Position numbers and translations under genes: made by a program
Assembly (NCBI GenBank): GCA_963698715.1
Contig: CAVORW010000004.1
Span: forward strand, 310,001-374,000
Direction of reading: 5' to 3'
Length of the DNA stretch: 64,000 bases
Source of the DNA: CAWHJB01 sp963698715
GTDB lineage: Bacteria > Chloroflexota > Anaerolineae > Anaerolineales > UBA4823
Part shown: positions 44,451 to 52,586 of the stretch, in pieces
How the letters are laid out: each line of letters opens with the position of its first letter
Position numbering within the stretch: position 1 is the stretch's first letter
Notes under the pieces: model-generated
The model's database searches: none
The model's input: only the letters and a program-made list of their open reading frames with translations
Told to the model about the DNA's origin: nothing

Positions 44451-44590
44451 AAATTCACACTGCTATCAAAGATTGGCTGAACTTTTGGGCAGTGGCGCTT
44501 GATTGTCAGTTCAGCATATTTGTACGGGAGATCTCCATTAGGCCAGGATCACAGGCCAGGTGTTTTTCTCTATTATTGTAAAGGTCTGTA

Positions 44591-45313
44591 ATGCTTCCAT
44601 TACGCGACACGATCCGGTCATCAAAATTTCCTTTCGTTACCTGGATATTAATTGGAATTAATGCACTTATATTCCTGTTTGAGCTCAGCCTCCCTGAACG
44701 CGCTCTTGACCAGTTGGTTATGACTTATGGTTTGGTGCCGGCGAATCTCAATCTTTTCCAACCCACCGGGGTAATCCTTCATCCGCAATCATTGGTCAGC
44801 TTTTTTACACATATGTTCTTGCATGGTGGTTGGTTTCATTTGATTTCGAATTTGTGGATTCTGTTTATCTTTGGTGACAACGTGGAAGATCGGATGGGGC
44901 GGGGTCGATATTTGTTGTTCTACCTGATGGGGGGCCTGATTGCTGGGCTGGCTCAAGTCCTGATTGATCCTGCCAGTCCAACCCCGGCTGTGGGCGCCAG
45001 TGGTGCAATTGCAGGTATTTTGGGAGCCTATTTCATGATGTTCCCTCGGGCCCGAGTGCTCACCTTAATACCAATCTTTTTCTTTCCATGGTTTGTTGAA
45101 ATCCCTGCACTTTTCTATCTCGGCTTTTGGTTTCTTTCCCAGCTTTTTTCTGGCATCTCATCCCTAAGCTTAGTCGACCATACGATTGGTGGTGTCGCCT
45201 GGTGGGCCCACATTGGCGGCTTCCTTTTTGGAATTATGTTCTACCGGTTTTTTGTTCCCCGCGTTCGCCAATTTTACCCTCGCCAATTGACGGATGATCA
45301 TAATGGCTGGTAG
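44591..45313 (+). CDS. Rhomboid-family intramembrane serine protease
   Basis: A 240-residue, six-helix protein. The catalytic pair is Ser137 in GASGAIAG and His207 in WWAHIGGFLFG; the HGGWFHLISNLW stretch (helix 2 His and Asn of the oxyanion site) is also present. The charged ends GRGR and DHNGW are cytosolic. Weak AAAGG before the ATG. It cleaves membrane-spanning substrates; which ones is unknown, but the single-pass coiled-coil proteins encoded downstream are possible candidates. Confidence 0.92.
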   Translation: MLPLRDTIRSSKFPFVTWILIGINALIFLFELSLPERALDQLVMTYGLVPANLNLFQPTGVILHPQSLVSFFTHMFLHGGWFHLISNLWILFIFGDNVEDRMGRGRYLLFYLMGGLIAGLAQVLIDPASPTPAVGASGAIAGILGAYFMMFPRARVLTLIPIFFFPWFVEIPALFYLGFWFLSQLFSGISSLSLVDHTIGGVAWWAHIGGFLFGIMFYRFFVPRVRQFYPRQLTDDHNGW

Positions 45314-45341
45314 CTGGTTGCCCATTAATCTACGGCCTGCC

Positions 45342-45400
45342 TTGAAAATAGGGCGGATTTTCATTCCTCCGGATGATCTATGTCCATGCTCGCTCTATGG
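45342..45400 (+). repeat. Dispersed intergenic hairpin repeat, copy B
   Basis: TTGAAAATAGGGCGGATTTT followed by CATTCCTCCGGATGATC and TCCATGCTCGCTC. It starts 28 bp after the rhomboid stop. The hairpin TGAAAAT/ATTTTCA is conserved with copies A and C while the loop differs. Confidence 0.8.
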
Positions 45401-45550
45401 AAACATTGTTGTTAAGGCAAATGAATTGCCCTCCCTACCTCAGAGATTCCCTGGTAACCAATCGGCTTGATAGATTTTTTCCATAACCGATATCTCTGAG
45501 AAATGCTCTGGGGCGATTTCCCGGCGATTCCTAAGGATCAAAGGATATAA

Positions 45551-45580
45551 TTGTCAAGACTGCTGTTAGAATAGTATATA
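45551..45580 (+). promoter_or_regulatory. Candidate promoter of the coiled-coil cassette
   Basis: TTGTCA, an 18-bp spacer and TATATA. It would give a leader of about 195 nt before the ATG at 45782. The rest of the 45401-45781 gap shows no gene. Confidence 0.35.
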
Positions 45581-45781
45581 GACAGAAGTACAAAAAGTAA
45601 GCAGGTTTGTTTTCCAACTACACTTAATAACACCTGGCACAGACAGCCGTTAACCTGGGGTAATAAAGCCCCAATCATTTCACCTGGTAGGATGAAACCA
45701 TTCCCACCAGTTCAATAACATTCGACTTTCTACAAGGTCATACACATCAGAAGAAAATAGCTCATTGAAAAGGAGGCAAGT

Positions 45782-46759
45782 ATGAGCGACCAACCTAAAC
45801 CCGTCGATATCAATACGGCATCACTCGACGAGTTGGCAACCGTTCCAGGAATAGGGCCAACTTTAGCAGCCCGCATCCTGTCCAGGCGCCCATTTCAAAC
45901 AATGGACGAGTTGACCAGCGTTCCAGGGATTGGAGAGATTGCTCTGGAAAAGATCCGTTATTATCTCATGCCACTGAGCGGCGATAATGGTCAGCCTGGC
46001 ACTGAAGAAGATCATCCCGAAGAGGTTCAGGACGCGGAACCACTCCCAGAATCTCAACTCTATGAGGCCAATGTTATCGCTCTGCCGGGTCCAGAACAAG
46101 TTAAATTGCTAGACGCAAGCACTTCTTCGGAGGAGGACCAGGAAGAACAAAACCTTGAAACGGTTGAAGAACCCAGCGAAATGGATGCTGAGCCTGCCTT
46201 CTCGTTGGCGGATGATGCGCCTGAGGATGTTGAAGAACCAGCCTTGGCTCCCCAAGCGGAGCAGGATAGCGCGCCAACTGTGGTCATCCCCAAATCCGAG
46301 CCCGTCAGTGAAGAGCAGCCCAAATACGCTTCGCGAGCCGATGCTTTTTGGATTTCATTCGGTAGCTCTTTCCTGGCGTTTCTCCTTGCGATTGGCCTGA
46401 CCTTGGGGTCACTGGCACTCATCAATAATGGATTGCGTTATGTCAGCCCAGCCCAGCTCGGATCAGTGAGCCGTCAGGTAGATGGGTTGAGCACACAGGC
46501 ATCCATCTTGCAGCAAGACCTGGATGGACTTAGAACCCGTGTAGACAATCTGGAAGGCTTGAGTGGTCGAGTCAGTGCAGTCGAGCAGTCAACCGATCAG
46601 CTGCGAGGCGACCTGAACACAGCTTCTGCGGAGGTCGAGCAGTTGAATCAAAACGTCAGCGGTTTACAGACGGAAGTAACCGATTTAAAGAATGTTTCCG
46701 ACAAGTTTCAGAATTTCCTGGATGGATTAAGGGAGTTATTAAACAATGAGCAGAAGTGA
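45782..46759 (+). CDS. Helix-hairpin-helix, membrane-anchored coiled-coil protein
   Basis: A 325-residue protein with an unusual order. Residues 8-63 form two ComEA-like helix-hairpin-helix motifs (VPGIGPTLAARIL and VPGIGEIALEKI) that bind DNA non-specifically in relatives. Residues 70-185 are a low-complexity acidic linker (Glu/Asp/Pro-rich). A membrane helix spans about 190-213. Residues 228-320 form a heptad coiled coil. There is no signal peptide, so the HhH domain is probably cytoplasmic and the coil outside, opposite to ComEA. AAGGAGG precedes the ATG. It overlaps the next gene by 14 bp. Function unknown; DNA tethering to the membrane is one possibility. Confidence 0.85.
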   Translation: MSDQPKPVDINTASLDELATVPGIGPTLAARILSRRPFQTMDELTSVPGIGEIALEKIRYYLMPLSGDNGQPGTEEDHPEEVQDAEPLPESQLYEANVIALPGPEQVKLLDASTSSEEDQEEQNLETVEEPSEMDAEPAFSLADDAPEDVEEPALAPQAEQDSAPTVVIPKSEPVSEEQPKYASRADAFWISFGSSFLAFLLAIGLTLGSLALINNGLRYVSPAQLGSVSRQVDGLSTQASILQQDLDGLRTRVDNLEGLSGRVSAVEQSTDQLRGDLNTASAEVEQLNQNVSGLQTEVTDLKNVSDKFQNFLDGLRELLNNEQK

Positions 46760-47720
46760 TCCTTCTTCGGACAGCACCTCATTTGGGGAAAGGATGTGGA
46801 TAGCCATGGTCGCTTTCCTGCGCGCTTTGCTACGCTTGCTGATTATCGCGGTCCTGGCGGTGATCGTTGGAGCTGGCCTGTATTACGGTTTGCCTGCTAT
46901 TTATGAGCGTTATGTGCAGCCCATTCAGATGGATGTCAGCAGCCTGCAAATCTCTCAATCCGATCAGGAGCAGGCCATGGCCCAGCTCTCCAGTCGAGTA
47001 GGAGATTTATCTGCCAGGATCAATACATTGGAAGTTCAAGCGGACAGCGATAAACAGTCTATTGCGGAATTAGAAACCCAGCTAGACGATGCTCTCAGCG
47101 CTCAAGCCGAATCTTTCATCCCAATTCAAACTGCCCAAGCCGCAGCGACTTCCCGCCTGGACGTAATCGACCAGGTTCTGCAGAGTCTGGATGACCAACT
47201 ATCATCTATGAATACGGATGTCCAAAGCTTGAGCACGCTCGTGTCCGAAAATCAAGACGTGTTAGCCGGGCTGGAAGAAAAACTTCAGATAGAGGGCACT
47301 CCACTCGAAACCATTCGCAACGAACTTAAAATTGTTAAGGCCATGGAATTGTTAACCCGCGGACGTCTGCTTTTAGTAGCGAACAATCTTGGCCTGGCTC
47401 AACAAGATTTAGAATCCGCCGGCGAACTCCTGGCCGAGTTGCAGGCAAGCCTGCCTGACGGCCAGAAAGGTGATCTGGCAGAAATAATCGACCAACTCGA
47501 CAAAGCCAGCAACAATTTACCTGCCAGACCTGTCCTGGCATCCGATGACCTGGAAATTGCCTGGAAGCTGCTGCTGCTAGGATTGCCGGATCCATCCCGG
47601 AGTGTCGCGCCGGAACTGACCGGTACCCCCGAGAACTCTTCCGAGCTGGCAACACCCAGCCCCGAGGGCTCAACGGCAGAAACCCCGGAAAACACCCCGA
47701 CCCCGACGCCAAAACCCTGA
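46746..47720 (+). CDS. Membrane-anchored coiled-coil protein, HemX/mitofilin-like pattern
   Basis: A 324-residue protein: short Ser-rich N-terminus, membrane helix at about 29-48, coiled coil from about 60 to 195 (alternating Leu, Gln, Asp heptads), then a helical region LLTRGRLLLVANNLGLAQQDLES and a Thr/Pro/Glu-rich tail. The post-coil helices recall the HemX/mitofilin C-terminal region, a weak resemblance only. It overlaps its upstream neighbour by 14 bp and is 31 bp before the third gene, so the three are an operon. Most of it should lie outside the cytoplasm. Confidence 0.8.
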   Translation: MSRSDPSSDSTSFGERMWIAMVAFLRALLRLLIIAVLAVIVGAGLYYGLPAIYERYVQPIQMDVSSLQISQSDQEQAMAQLSSRVGDLSARINTLEVQADSDKQSIAELETQLDDALSAQAESFIPIQTAQAAATSRLDVIDQVLQSLDDQLSSMNTDVQSLSTLVSENQDVLAGLEEKLQIEGTPLETIRNELKIVKAMELLTRGRLLLVANNLGLAQQDLESAGELLAELQASLPDGQKGDLAEIIDQLDKASNNLPARPVLASDDLEIAWKLLLLGLPDPSRSVAPELTGTPENSSELATPSPEGSTAETPENTPTPTPKP

Positions 47721-47751
47721 TTCGATATGTGTGTAAAGAGGAGGCTTGTCA

Positions 47752-48465
47752 ATGGTGGACAATCATCAGGACTCAGAGAAAACACCCCCTAAAGACGATT
47801 TCCCGCCTGTAGAGGCGAAACCTCTGGAACCTGTGGCGGATCGCGCTGAATCACCCGAGAGCCCGGCTGTTGAACAAGCCAAGGAGCCAGGTGAACCCGA
47901 AAAACAGGCGCCCAGTTTTATGATGCGGTCATTACGCTGGATATTGGGGATATTGATCGTGTTTGGCCTGGGTGCAGTTACAGTTGTCTACTTTTTCCTG
48001 ATTCCAGCCCAAAACAGGTACATTGTCACCGGCCAGGAACTGCAAAGCGCGCAGCAAAGAATCGAGGAGATCCAGTCCCAGGCCCAGCAGGATCAGGACA
48101 GCTTGCAGGCCGAAATCGAGCGTCTGAATACTTTCGAAAGCCAAAATCAGGAATTACAAACCCAGCTCAACCGGGCTGAGCTGCATGTGGCTATTTTGAG
48201 CGCTCAGAACGATGTTGTGAATGCTCAGCTGGCTCTCGAAAATGAAGATACGAATTCGGCAAACCTGGCAGTGAGCCAGACTTCCGAAACACTCGACACG
48301 ATCAGTGGGCTGCTGGAACCAAATCAAAGGGAAGTGGTTAACGTGATGAAAGACCGCCTTGATCTGGCTATCCAGGGAATTGATACAGACACATTTGCCG
48401 CTCGCTCAGATCTGGACGTACTCTATAACGACCTGATCAAACTTGAGAACGCACTCTTTTCCTGA
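47752..48465 (+). CDS. Membrane-anchored coiled-coil protein, third gene of cassette
   Basis: A 237-residue protein: a Pro/Glu/Lys-rich cytoplasmic stretch (1-55), membrane helix at about 62-84 (ILGILIVFGLGAVTVVYFFL) and a Gln/Glu/Leu coiled coil from about 93 to 165, followed by more helix. I start at the ATG at 47752 because GAGGAGG is seven bases upstream; the in-frame TTG at 47746 is too close to it. Domain order is similar to the other two cassette proteins but there is no HhH domain. Function unknown. Confidence 0.82.
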   Translation: MVDNHQDSEKTPPKDDFPPVEAKPLEPVADRAESPESPAVEQAKEPGEPEKQAPSFMMRSLRWILGILIVFGLGAVTVVYFFLIPAQNRYIVTGQELQSAQQRIEEIQSQAQQDQDSLQAEIERLNTFESQNQELQTQLNRAELHVAILSAQNDVVNAQLALENEDTNSANLAVSQTSETLDTISGLLEPNQREVVNVMKDRLDLAIQGIDTDTFAARSDLDVLYNDLIKLENALFS

Positions 48466-48597
48466 CAAATGCGAGTTCAGTACTGCTTGAACTTATCGCT
48501 GGGAGAATTCAGCATGTCGAAAATTCCAGGGATGCACCCCATCAACCAGAAGGCGTGGCTCTGAGATTACCCAATTCGCAAGTGATCATGAAAATCA

Positions 48598-48625
48598 TCA
48601 GGGCGCTCACATGTGAGCGCCCTGA
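48598..48625 (+). terminator. 28-bp perfect palindrome terminator
   Basis: TCAGGGCGCTCACA pairs fully with TGTGAGCGCCCTGA. It is 132 bp after the coiled-coil cassette and before the convergent baeRF gene. Flanking ATCATC and GATGAT can extend the stem. Confidence 0.75.
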
Positions 48626-48785
48626 CGTTTGATGATACTGATCTGATGTAATTTAACCCGTTTTCACCTCGCAACTTGGTGTTTGGCCGGCAGATCATTG
48701 GGTTAATCTATAAAAGACCAGCCAATCACCCCGGCAAACTGTCTATCTTGGAACCCGTTTGGTTCAATTACATTCAGTGACCTGC

Positions 48786-49880
48786 TTAATACCTGAGTAA
48801 AGCACCAATATTCTCAAATGAAGTATCAGGCATCTGGTGCAGCACTTCCACATCACCACCGGATTGCATGACCTGCCGAACCGCTTCTTCCACCGCATCC
48901 GGAATCGTCTCAAATTTTCCGCTGCAGAAAGGACACGCATCCAGGTTCTGGGCTGTGATATAACCACATCCCAGGCAGCGAGCGCCAGGCGCTCGGAAAC
49001 CATCTCGGATGAGCAGGGTTTGAACCCGACCCGCTCTCACAGCACTTAAAGTATCGTCTAAATTCACTACGCCACCCCGGCCTTTTGCAGCACTGGTCAC
49101 CAAAGCCTCAACCAGACGCGCTTCCCGGCGGTGTTCAGCAGCGGCACCGATTTGTAAGGCTCTGTCTAAGATATCGTTTTCGGGGGCTGTCATACTCATC
49201 TGGAATGTGCCGACCACGAGACTTTGCCAGGCCTTTGGAAGTTGGGTCTTGAACAATGCAATATTGTCTTCAGTCCCGCCGATCAGCACGCGGCGCACAT
49301 TATGTTCGGCAAAAAACTGGATAGCAAACTCAACCGCTTCTTTCATATTGCGATCAGCCAGTTCATCTACATAATCTGTTTGCCCAGCAACGCCGCCGCG
49401 CCGGCCGGCAGAAGAGCCACCGCCGCGTTTTGTGCGCCGAATATTCTCGCCGACCATGCCATCTTGCTCGTTCAATTCTCCTAGATGAAAAGAGAACAAA
49501 CGGGCTCCTTGTTTATCTACCAGTACAACACCATAACCGCCGTAAGAGTCCAGCAGATCAGCCAATGGTTTCACATAGGGTTGGCTCATCGCCCGCGCTC
49601 GGTTGCGCACCGGAACAGCCAACGTATATGAACGAAAGTATTCGTCCTCGGCGCAAGAAAAAACCGCCACACTGCGCCCTGTCCAGTCGTGTTCGTGATC
49701 GAAATATCGGGTTATGGCGAACACGTCGTCAGGGAGATCAACGTCTTTGAGTAAACTACGAAGATGAAGTTTATGTACTTCGGCACTGCCCTCCACCTGA
49801 TCTGTGTTCAGGTAAACGCTGAGCACAGGACCATTGGCCTTATAGCTCAACAATTCCCTTAGATCGGTATCAGTTAACAT
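48786..49880 (-). CDS. Bacterial eRF1-like (baeRF-type) protein with altered GGQ loop
   Basis: A 364-residue protein with three parts: an N-terminal domain with VLSVYLNTDQ, a middle RNase H-like eRF1 domain 2 (LADLLDSYGGYGVVLVDKQGARLF), and a C-terminal eRF1 domain 3/L7Ae-like part with a zinc ribbon (CLGCGY and CPFCSG). The loop that is GGQ in eRF1 reads KRGGGSSAGRRGG, so the catalytic Gln is replaced by Ser. Relatives are thought to act in ribosome rescue or as peptidyl-tRNA hydrolases. AGGAGG precedes the ATG. HtrA lies 75 bp upstream on the same strand. Confidence 0.82.
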   Translation of the reverse strand: MLTDTDLRELLSYKANGPVLSVYLNTDQVEGSAEVHKLHLRSLLKDVDLPDDVFAITRYFDHEHDWTGRSVAVFSCAEDEYFRSYTLAVPVRNRARAMSQPYVKPLADLLDSYGGYGVVLVDKQGARLFSFHLGELNEQDGMVGENIRRTKRGGGSSAGRRGGVAGQTDYVDELADRNMKEAVEFAIQFFAEHNVRRVLIGGTEDNIALFKTQLPKAWQSLVVGTFQMSMTAPENDILDRALQIGAAAEHRREARLVEALVTSAAKGRGGVVNLDDTLSAVRAGRVQTLLIRDGFRAPGARCLGCGYITAQNLDACPFCSGKFETIPDAVEEAVRQVMQSGGDVEVLHQMPDTSFENIGALLRY

Positions 49881-49955
49881 GTTAACCTCCTATAATTGGG
49901 TCAGTGGTAGATAGGTTGCGGCCAACAAAACTAGTAGATTGGCCAACTGTTAAGG

Positions 49956-51131
49956 TCAAGGTCGTTTATCCAAAACGACATCGACCTGGATTTCTTGATC
50001 GCCCCTCATCACCGTCAGTGTGACAGTATCTCCCGGACCTTTATATTTGGTCAGATAGGCTATCAGATCATTGAAGTTTCTCACGGGCTGATCATCAATC
50101 GCCGTGATCAAATCCCCGCCAGATTGAAGACCAAGTATCGAGGTGTCACTTATGCCTGCTTTCAAGCCAGCCCGGTCGGCTGGTGTCCCTGGAGTTACGC
50201 CAGTGATATACACACCATTGGAAGAAACCAGACCAAGTGCTTCTTGTTCAATCAAGCTAATCTCATTCGTACTCGTAATCCCCAGATAAGGATAATCATA
50301 GAATCCATTGGCAATAAGAGAAGGGGTCACACGTTTGATAATATTGATTGGGATGGCAAAACCAACCCCGGAATTAAGCGGGTCCCCGCTCGCAGACACA
50401 TTATTGGTCCTAATGGCCTGATTGACGCCAATAACCTCCCCATTTAAATTAATCAGTGGGCCACCCGAGTTGCCAGGATTGATCGCCGCATCGGTTTGAA
50501 TGATATCCCCAGCCGAAAACGTGCCCCCATCTGCGGTTGTATGCATGGAGCGCAGGGTGCGTCCCAGGCCCGATACAACCCCTACCGTCATAGTGCCGCT
50601 CAAGCCAAATGGATTTCCAATTGCAATCACCGTTTGGCCAACCCGAACCCGGTCCGAGTCGCCCAAAGGCAGAGGGCTCAGTTCCTCCGGTGGGGCATCA
50701 ACCTTGATCACTGCCAGGTCCGAATCCAGATCTGTGCCGATCACTTCGCCGCGCGCCTTATAACCGGATGAAAAAGCCACTTCGAGATCCGTCTCACCCT
50801 CCACGACATGAAAGTTTGTCAGGATATGTCCCTGTTCATCGATCACAAAGCCCGATCCCAGCCCTCCGCCCAGTTCAGTTAATACCTGGATCGAGACCAC
50901 TCCAGAATTTACCTTCTCGTAGAGTTGTATCAAGGTATCCTGAGAAGAGAGCAAATCCACTGGGGGAGATTGAATGATTGGTGCTTCTGGAACAACTATC
51001 TGCGTAACAACTGGAGGTGCTGCGGGGGCAGTTTCAGGCAGACTGGAAGGGCCTCCAACCAGGGTCTGACAGGCCAGCCCACTGAGTGCTAATACAACGA
51101 TAAGAAATAAAATTGGTTTGGTTTGTTTCAT
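49956..51131 (-). CDS. HtrA/DegP-like serine protease, lipoprotein
   Basis: A 391-residue envelope protease. The signal peptide ends in LSGLA-C with the lipobox Cys21, so the protein should be lipid-anchored outside the membrane. The trypsin-like domain has His108 in ILTNFHVV, Asp138 in DSDLAVIK and Ser222 in NPGNSGGPL. One PDZ domain follows (about 290-390). I start at the ATG at 51131, where AAGGAG is six bases upstream; a preceding GTG overlaps it. It probably removes misfolded envelope proteins. Confidence 0.94.
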   Translation of the reverse strand: MKQTKPILFLIVVLALSGLACQTLVGGPSSLPETAPAAPPVVTQIVVPEAPIIQSPPVDLLSSQDTLIQLYEKVNSGVVSIQVLTELGGGLGSGFVIDEQGHILTNFHVVEGETDLEVAFSSGYKARGEVIGTDLDSDLAVIKVDAPPEELSPLPLGDSDRVRVGQTVIAIGNPFGLSGTMTVGVVSGLGRTLRSMHTTADGGTFSAGDIIQTDAAINPGNSGGPLINLNGEVIGVNQAIRTNNVSASGDPLNSGVGFAIPINIIKRVTPSLIANGFYDYPYLGITSTNEISLIEQEALGLVSSNGVYITGVTPGTPADRAGLKAGISDTSILGLQSGGDLITAIDDQPVRNFNDLIAYLTKYKGPGDTVTLTVMRGDQEIQVDVVLDKRP

Positions 51132-51189
51132 CACCGACTCCTTAATTCGAGCAATTTCGAACTTAATCCCCCGGATAATATAATTCTGG

Positions 51190-52140
51190 TTATTTTAATT
51201 CGGCCAGTTGCTGAAACAGCCGTCGCTGTTCTTCCGAAAGATTGCGAGGGATTTTAACTTTAATGCGCACGATGGTATCCCCATGCTTTTCAGGGTGCCT
51301 TAAGTGCGGCATTCCCCGGCCTGCCAGCCGGAATGATTGTCCTGCCTGCGTGCCAGGAGGTACGGTTAATACAACCTTACCGCTTAAGGTATCTACTGCT
51401 GCTTCCCCACCTAAAACAGCCGTAAATAAATCAATATTCACGTCTGTGTATAGGTCGTCGTCTTTCCGTTCGAAACGATGATCATGGGCCACTTTAATGA
51501 TCAGGTAAAGGTCCCCTTTTTGATTCTCATCGCCGGTTGGCAAGGCATCTGCCACTCGCACCTTTGTGCCTGTCCGAGCGCCAGGGGGTATTTTAACTTC
51601 AAGACGACGCCCGTTCATCTCAAACAATCGGGTGGTCCCTTGATAAGCTTCGTGTAAGCTGATTTCGATATCTTGCTGGTATGAAGGTCGTGCTGCTCGA
51701 ACGCGGCCGGTTGTTCTACCCCGGCTGGTGGCAGGCTGACCCATGTTGGGCGTTCCTCCAAATATGCGGCTGAAGAACTCTGAAAAACCCCCACCCATCA
51801 AGTCTTCCAGGTCCCCCATTTCCACCCTAACATTCCCGCCAGGCCTCTCGCCAGGAGATTGAGCAAACCAATCTTCCCAATTAAAACCACCTGGAACGCC
51901 ACCGCGTTGTTGGTAGCGCACATAAGAATCTCCCAACTGATCGTATCGGTTCCGTTTATCCGAATCGCTCAATACCTGATAAGCTTCATTAATTTCTTTG
52001 AAGTTATCCTCCGCCTCACGATCATCCGGATTGCGATCGGGATGATATTTTAGAGCCAATTTCCTGTATGCCCGCTTGATATCCTCAGCTGATGCTTTTC
52101 GGTCTACGCCGAGTATTTTGTAATAATCTTTATATTCCAT
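51190..52140 (-). CDS. DnaJ/CbpA-type J-domain co-chaperone
   Basis: A 316-residue type II DnaJ. The J-domain (residues 4-68) has YHPDRNPDDREAE with the HPD tripeptide that triggers DnaK ATP hydrolysis. A Gly/Phe-rich linker follows, then the two C-terminal beta-sandwich substrate-binding domains; no CxxCxGxG zinc repeats are present, so it is CbpA-like. HtrA is the next gene downstream after 58 bp. GGGTGAT precedes the ATG. Confidence 0.94.
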   Translation of the reverse strand: MEYKDYYKILGVDRKASAEDIKRAYRKLALKYHPDRNPDDREAEDNFKEINEAYQVLSDSDKRNRYDQLGDSYVRYQQRGGVPGGFNWEDWFAQSPGERPGGNVRVEMGDLEDLMGGGFSEFFSRIFGGTPNMGQPATSRGRTTGRVRAARPSYQQDIEISLHEAYQGTTRLFEMNGRRLEVKIPPGARTGTKVRVADALPTGDENQKGDLYLIIKVAHDHRFERKDDDLYTDVNIDLFTAVLGGEAAVDTLSGKVVLTVPPGTQAGQSFRLAGRGMPHLRHPEKHGDTIVRIKVKIPRNLSEEQRRLFQQLAELK

Positions 52141-52226
52141 TGATCACCCAGTTCATTTACAAGGCGGGTAATCGCCCAAGCTGGATCAATCGCTAAATTG
52201 CAGTTGATTGAGCAATGCCCCTCTTG

Positions 52227-52256
52227 ATTGTATGCGAGGCAGGTACACAGAGTCAA
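52227..52256 (-). promoter_or_regulatory. Promoter of the dnaJ-like gene
   Basis: On the minus strand TTGACT (52251-52256), an 18-bp spacer and TACAAT (52227-52232), about 85 bp before the ATG. Confidence 0.6.
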
Positions 52257-52328
52257 GCATCTTAGCCAATATTTATATAACTCTAACCTCTTACTTGAAA
52301 CCAATCGGCATCCAAAACATAGGCTGTT

Positions 52329-52388
52329 TTGAAAATAAGGTAGATTTTCCTTCCTCCGGCTAGACTATGTCTATGGTCGCTCTCTGGG
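52329..52388 (+). repeat. Dispersed intergenic hairpin repeat, copy C
   Basis: TTGAAAATAAGGTAGATTTT, then CCTTCCTCCGGCTAGAC and TCTATGGTCGCTCTC. The most diverged copy: the GAAAAT/ATTTTC hairpin is kept but its outer pair is lost. It lies between the divergent dnaJ-like and kinase genes. Confidence 0.72.
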
Positions 52389-52550
52389 GAATCTTGTTAT
52401 ATGCTGCAAATTGGGGGTCGTGTTAAATAAATCGACAATCTGACTTACAGGTAAAAATCAACCTGTCTTACAAGTTGAATCCAGGATGGCAGTGCAAGAC
52501 TGAAACCAGCCTAAATATAGCTGACACCCTTACAAAAAAAACAAGTCTCA

Positions 52551-52580
52551 TTGCAGGTTTGCCACTAATCGTGCTATGAT
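52551..52580 (+). promoter_or_regulatory. Leaderless promoter of the receiver-GAF gene
   Basis: TTGCAG (52551-52556), an 18-bp spacer and TATGAT (52575-52580) with TGC before it, an extended -10. The ATG at 52587 begins seven bases after the -10 box and there is no Shine-Dalgarno, so the mRNA should start at the ATG. Confidence 0.72.
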
Positions 52581-52586
52581 TGAACC

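Noticed and set aside
52329..52388. Similarity of CCTCCGGC in the repeat to part of a c-di-GMP riboswitch
   Set aside because: The rest of the riboswitch core (GGGCAAACC and its tetraloop/receptor) is absent, and the other two copies do not keep the segment.
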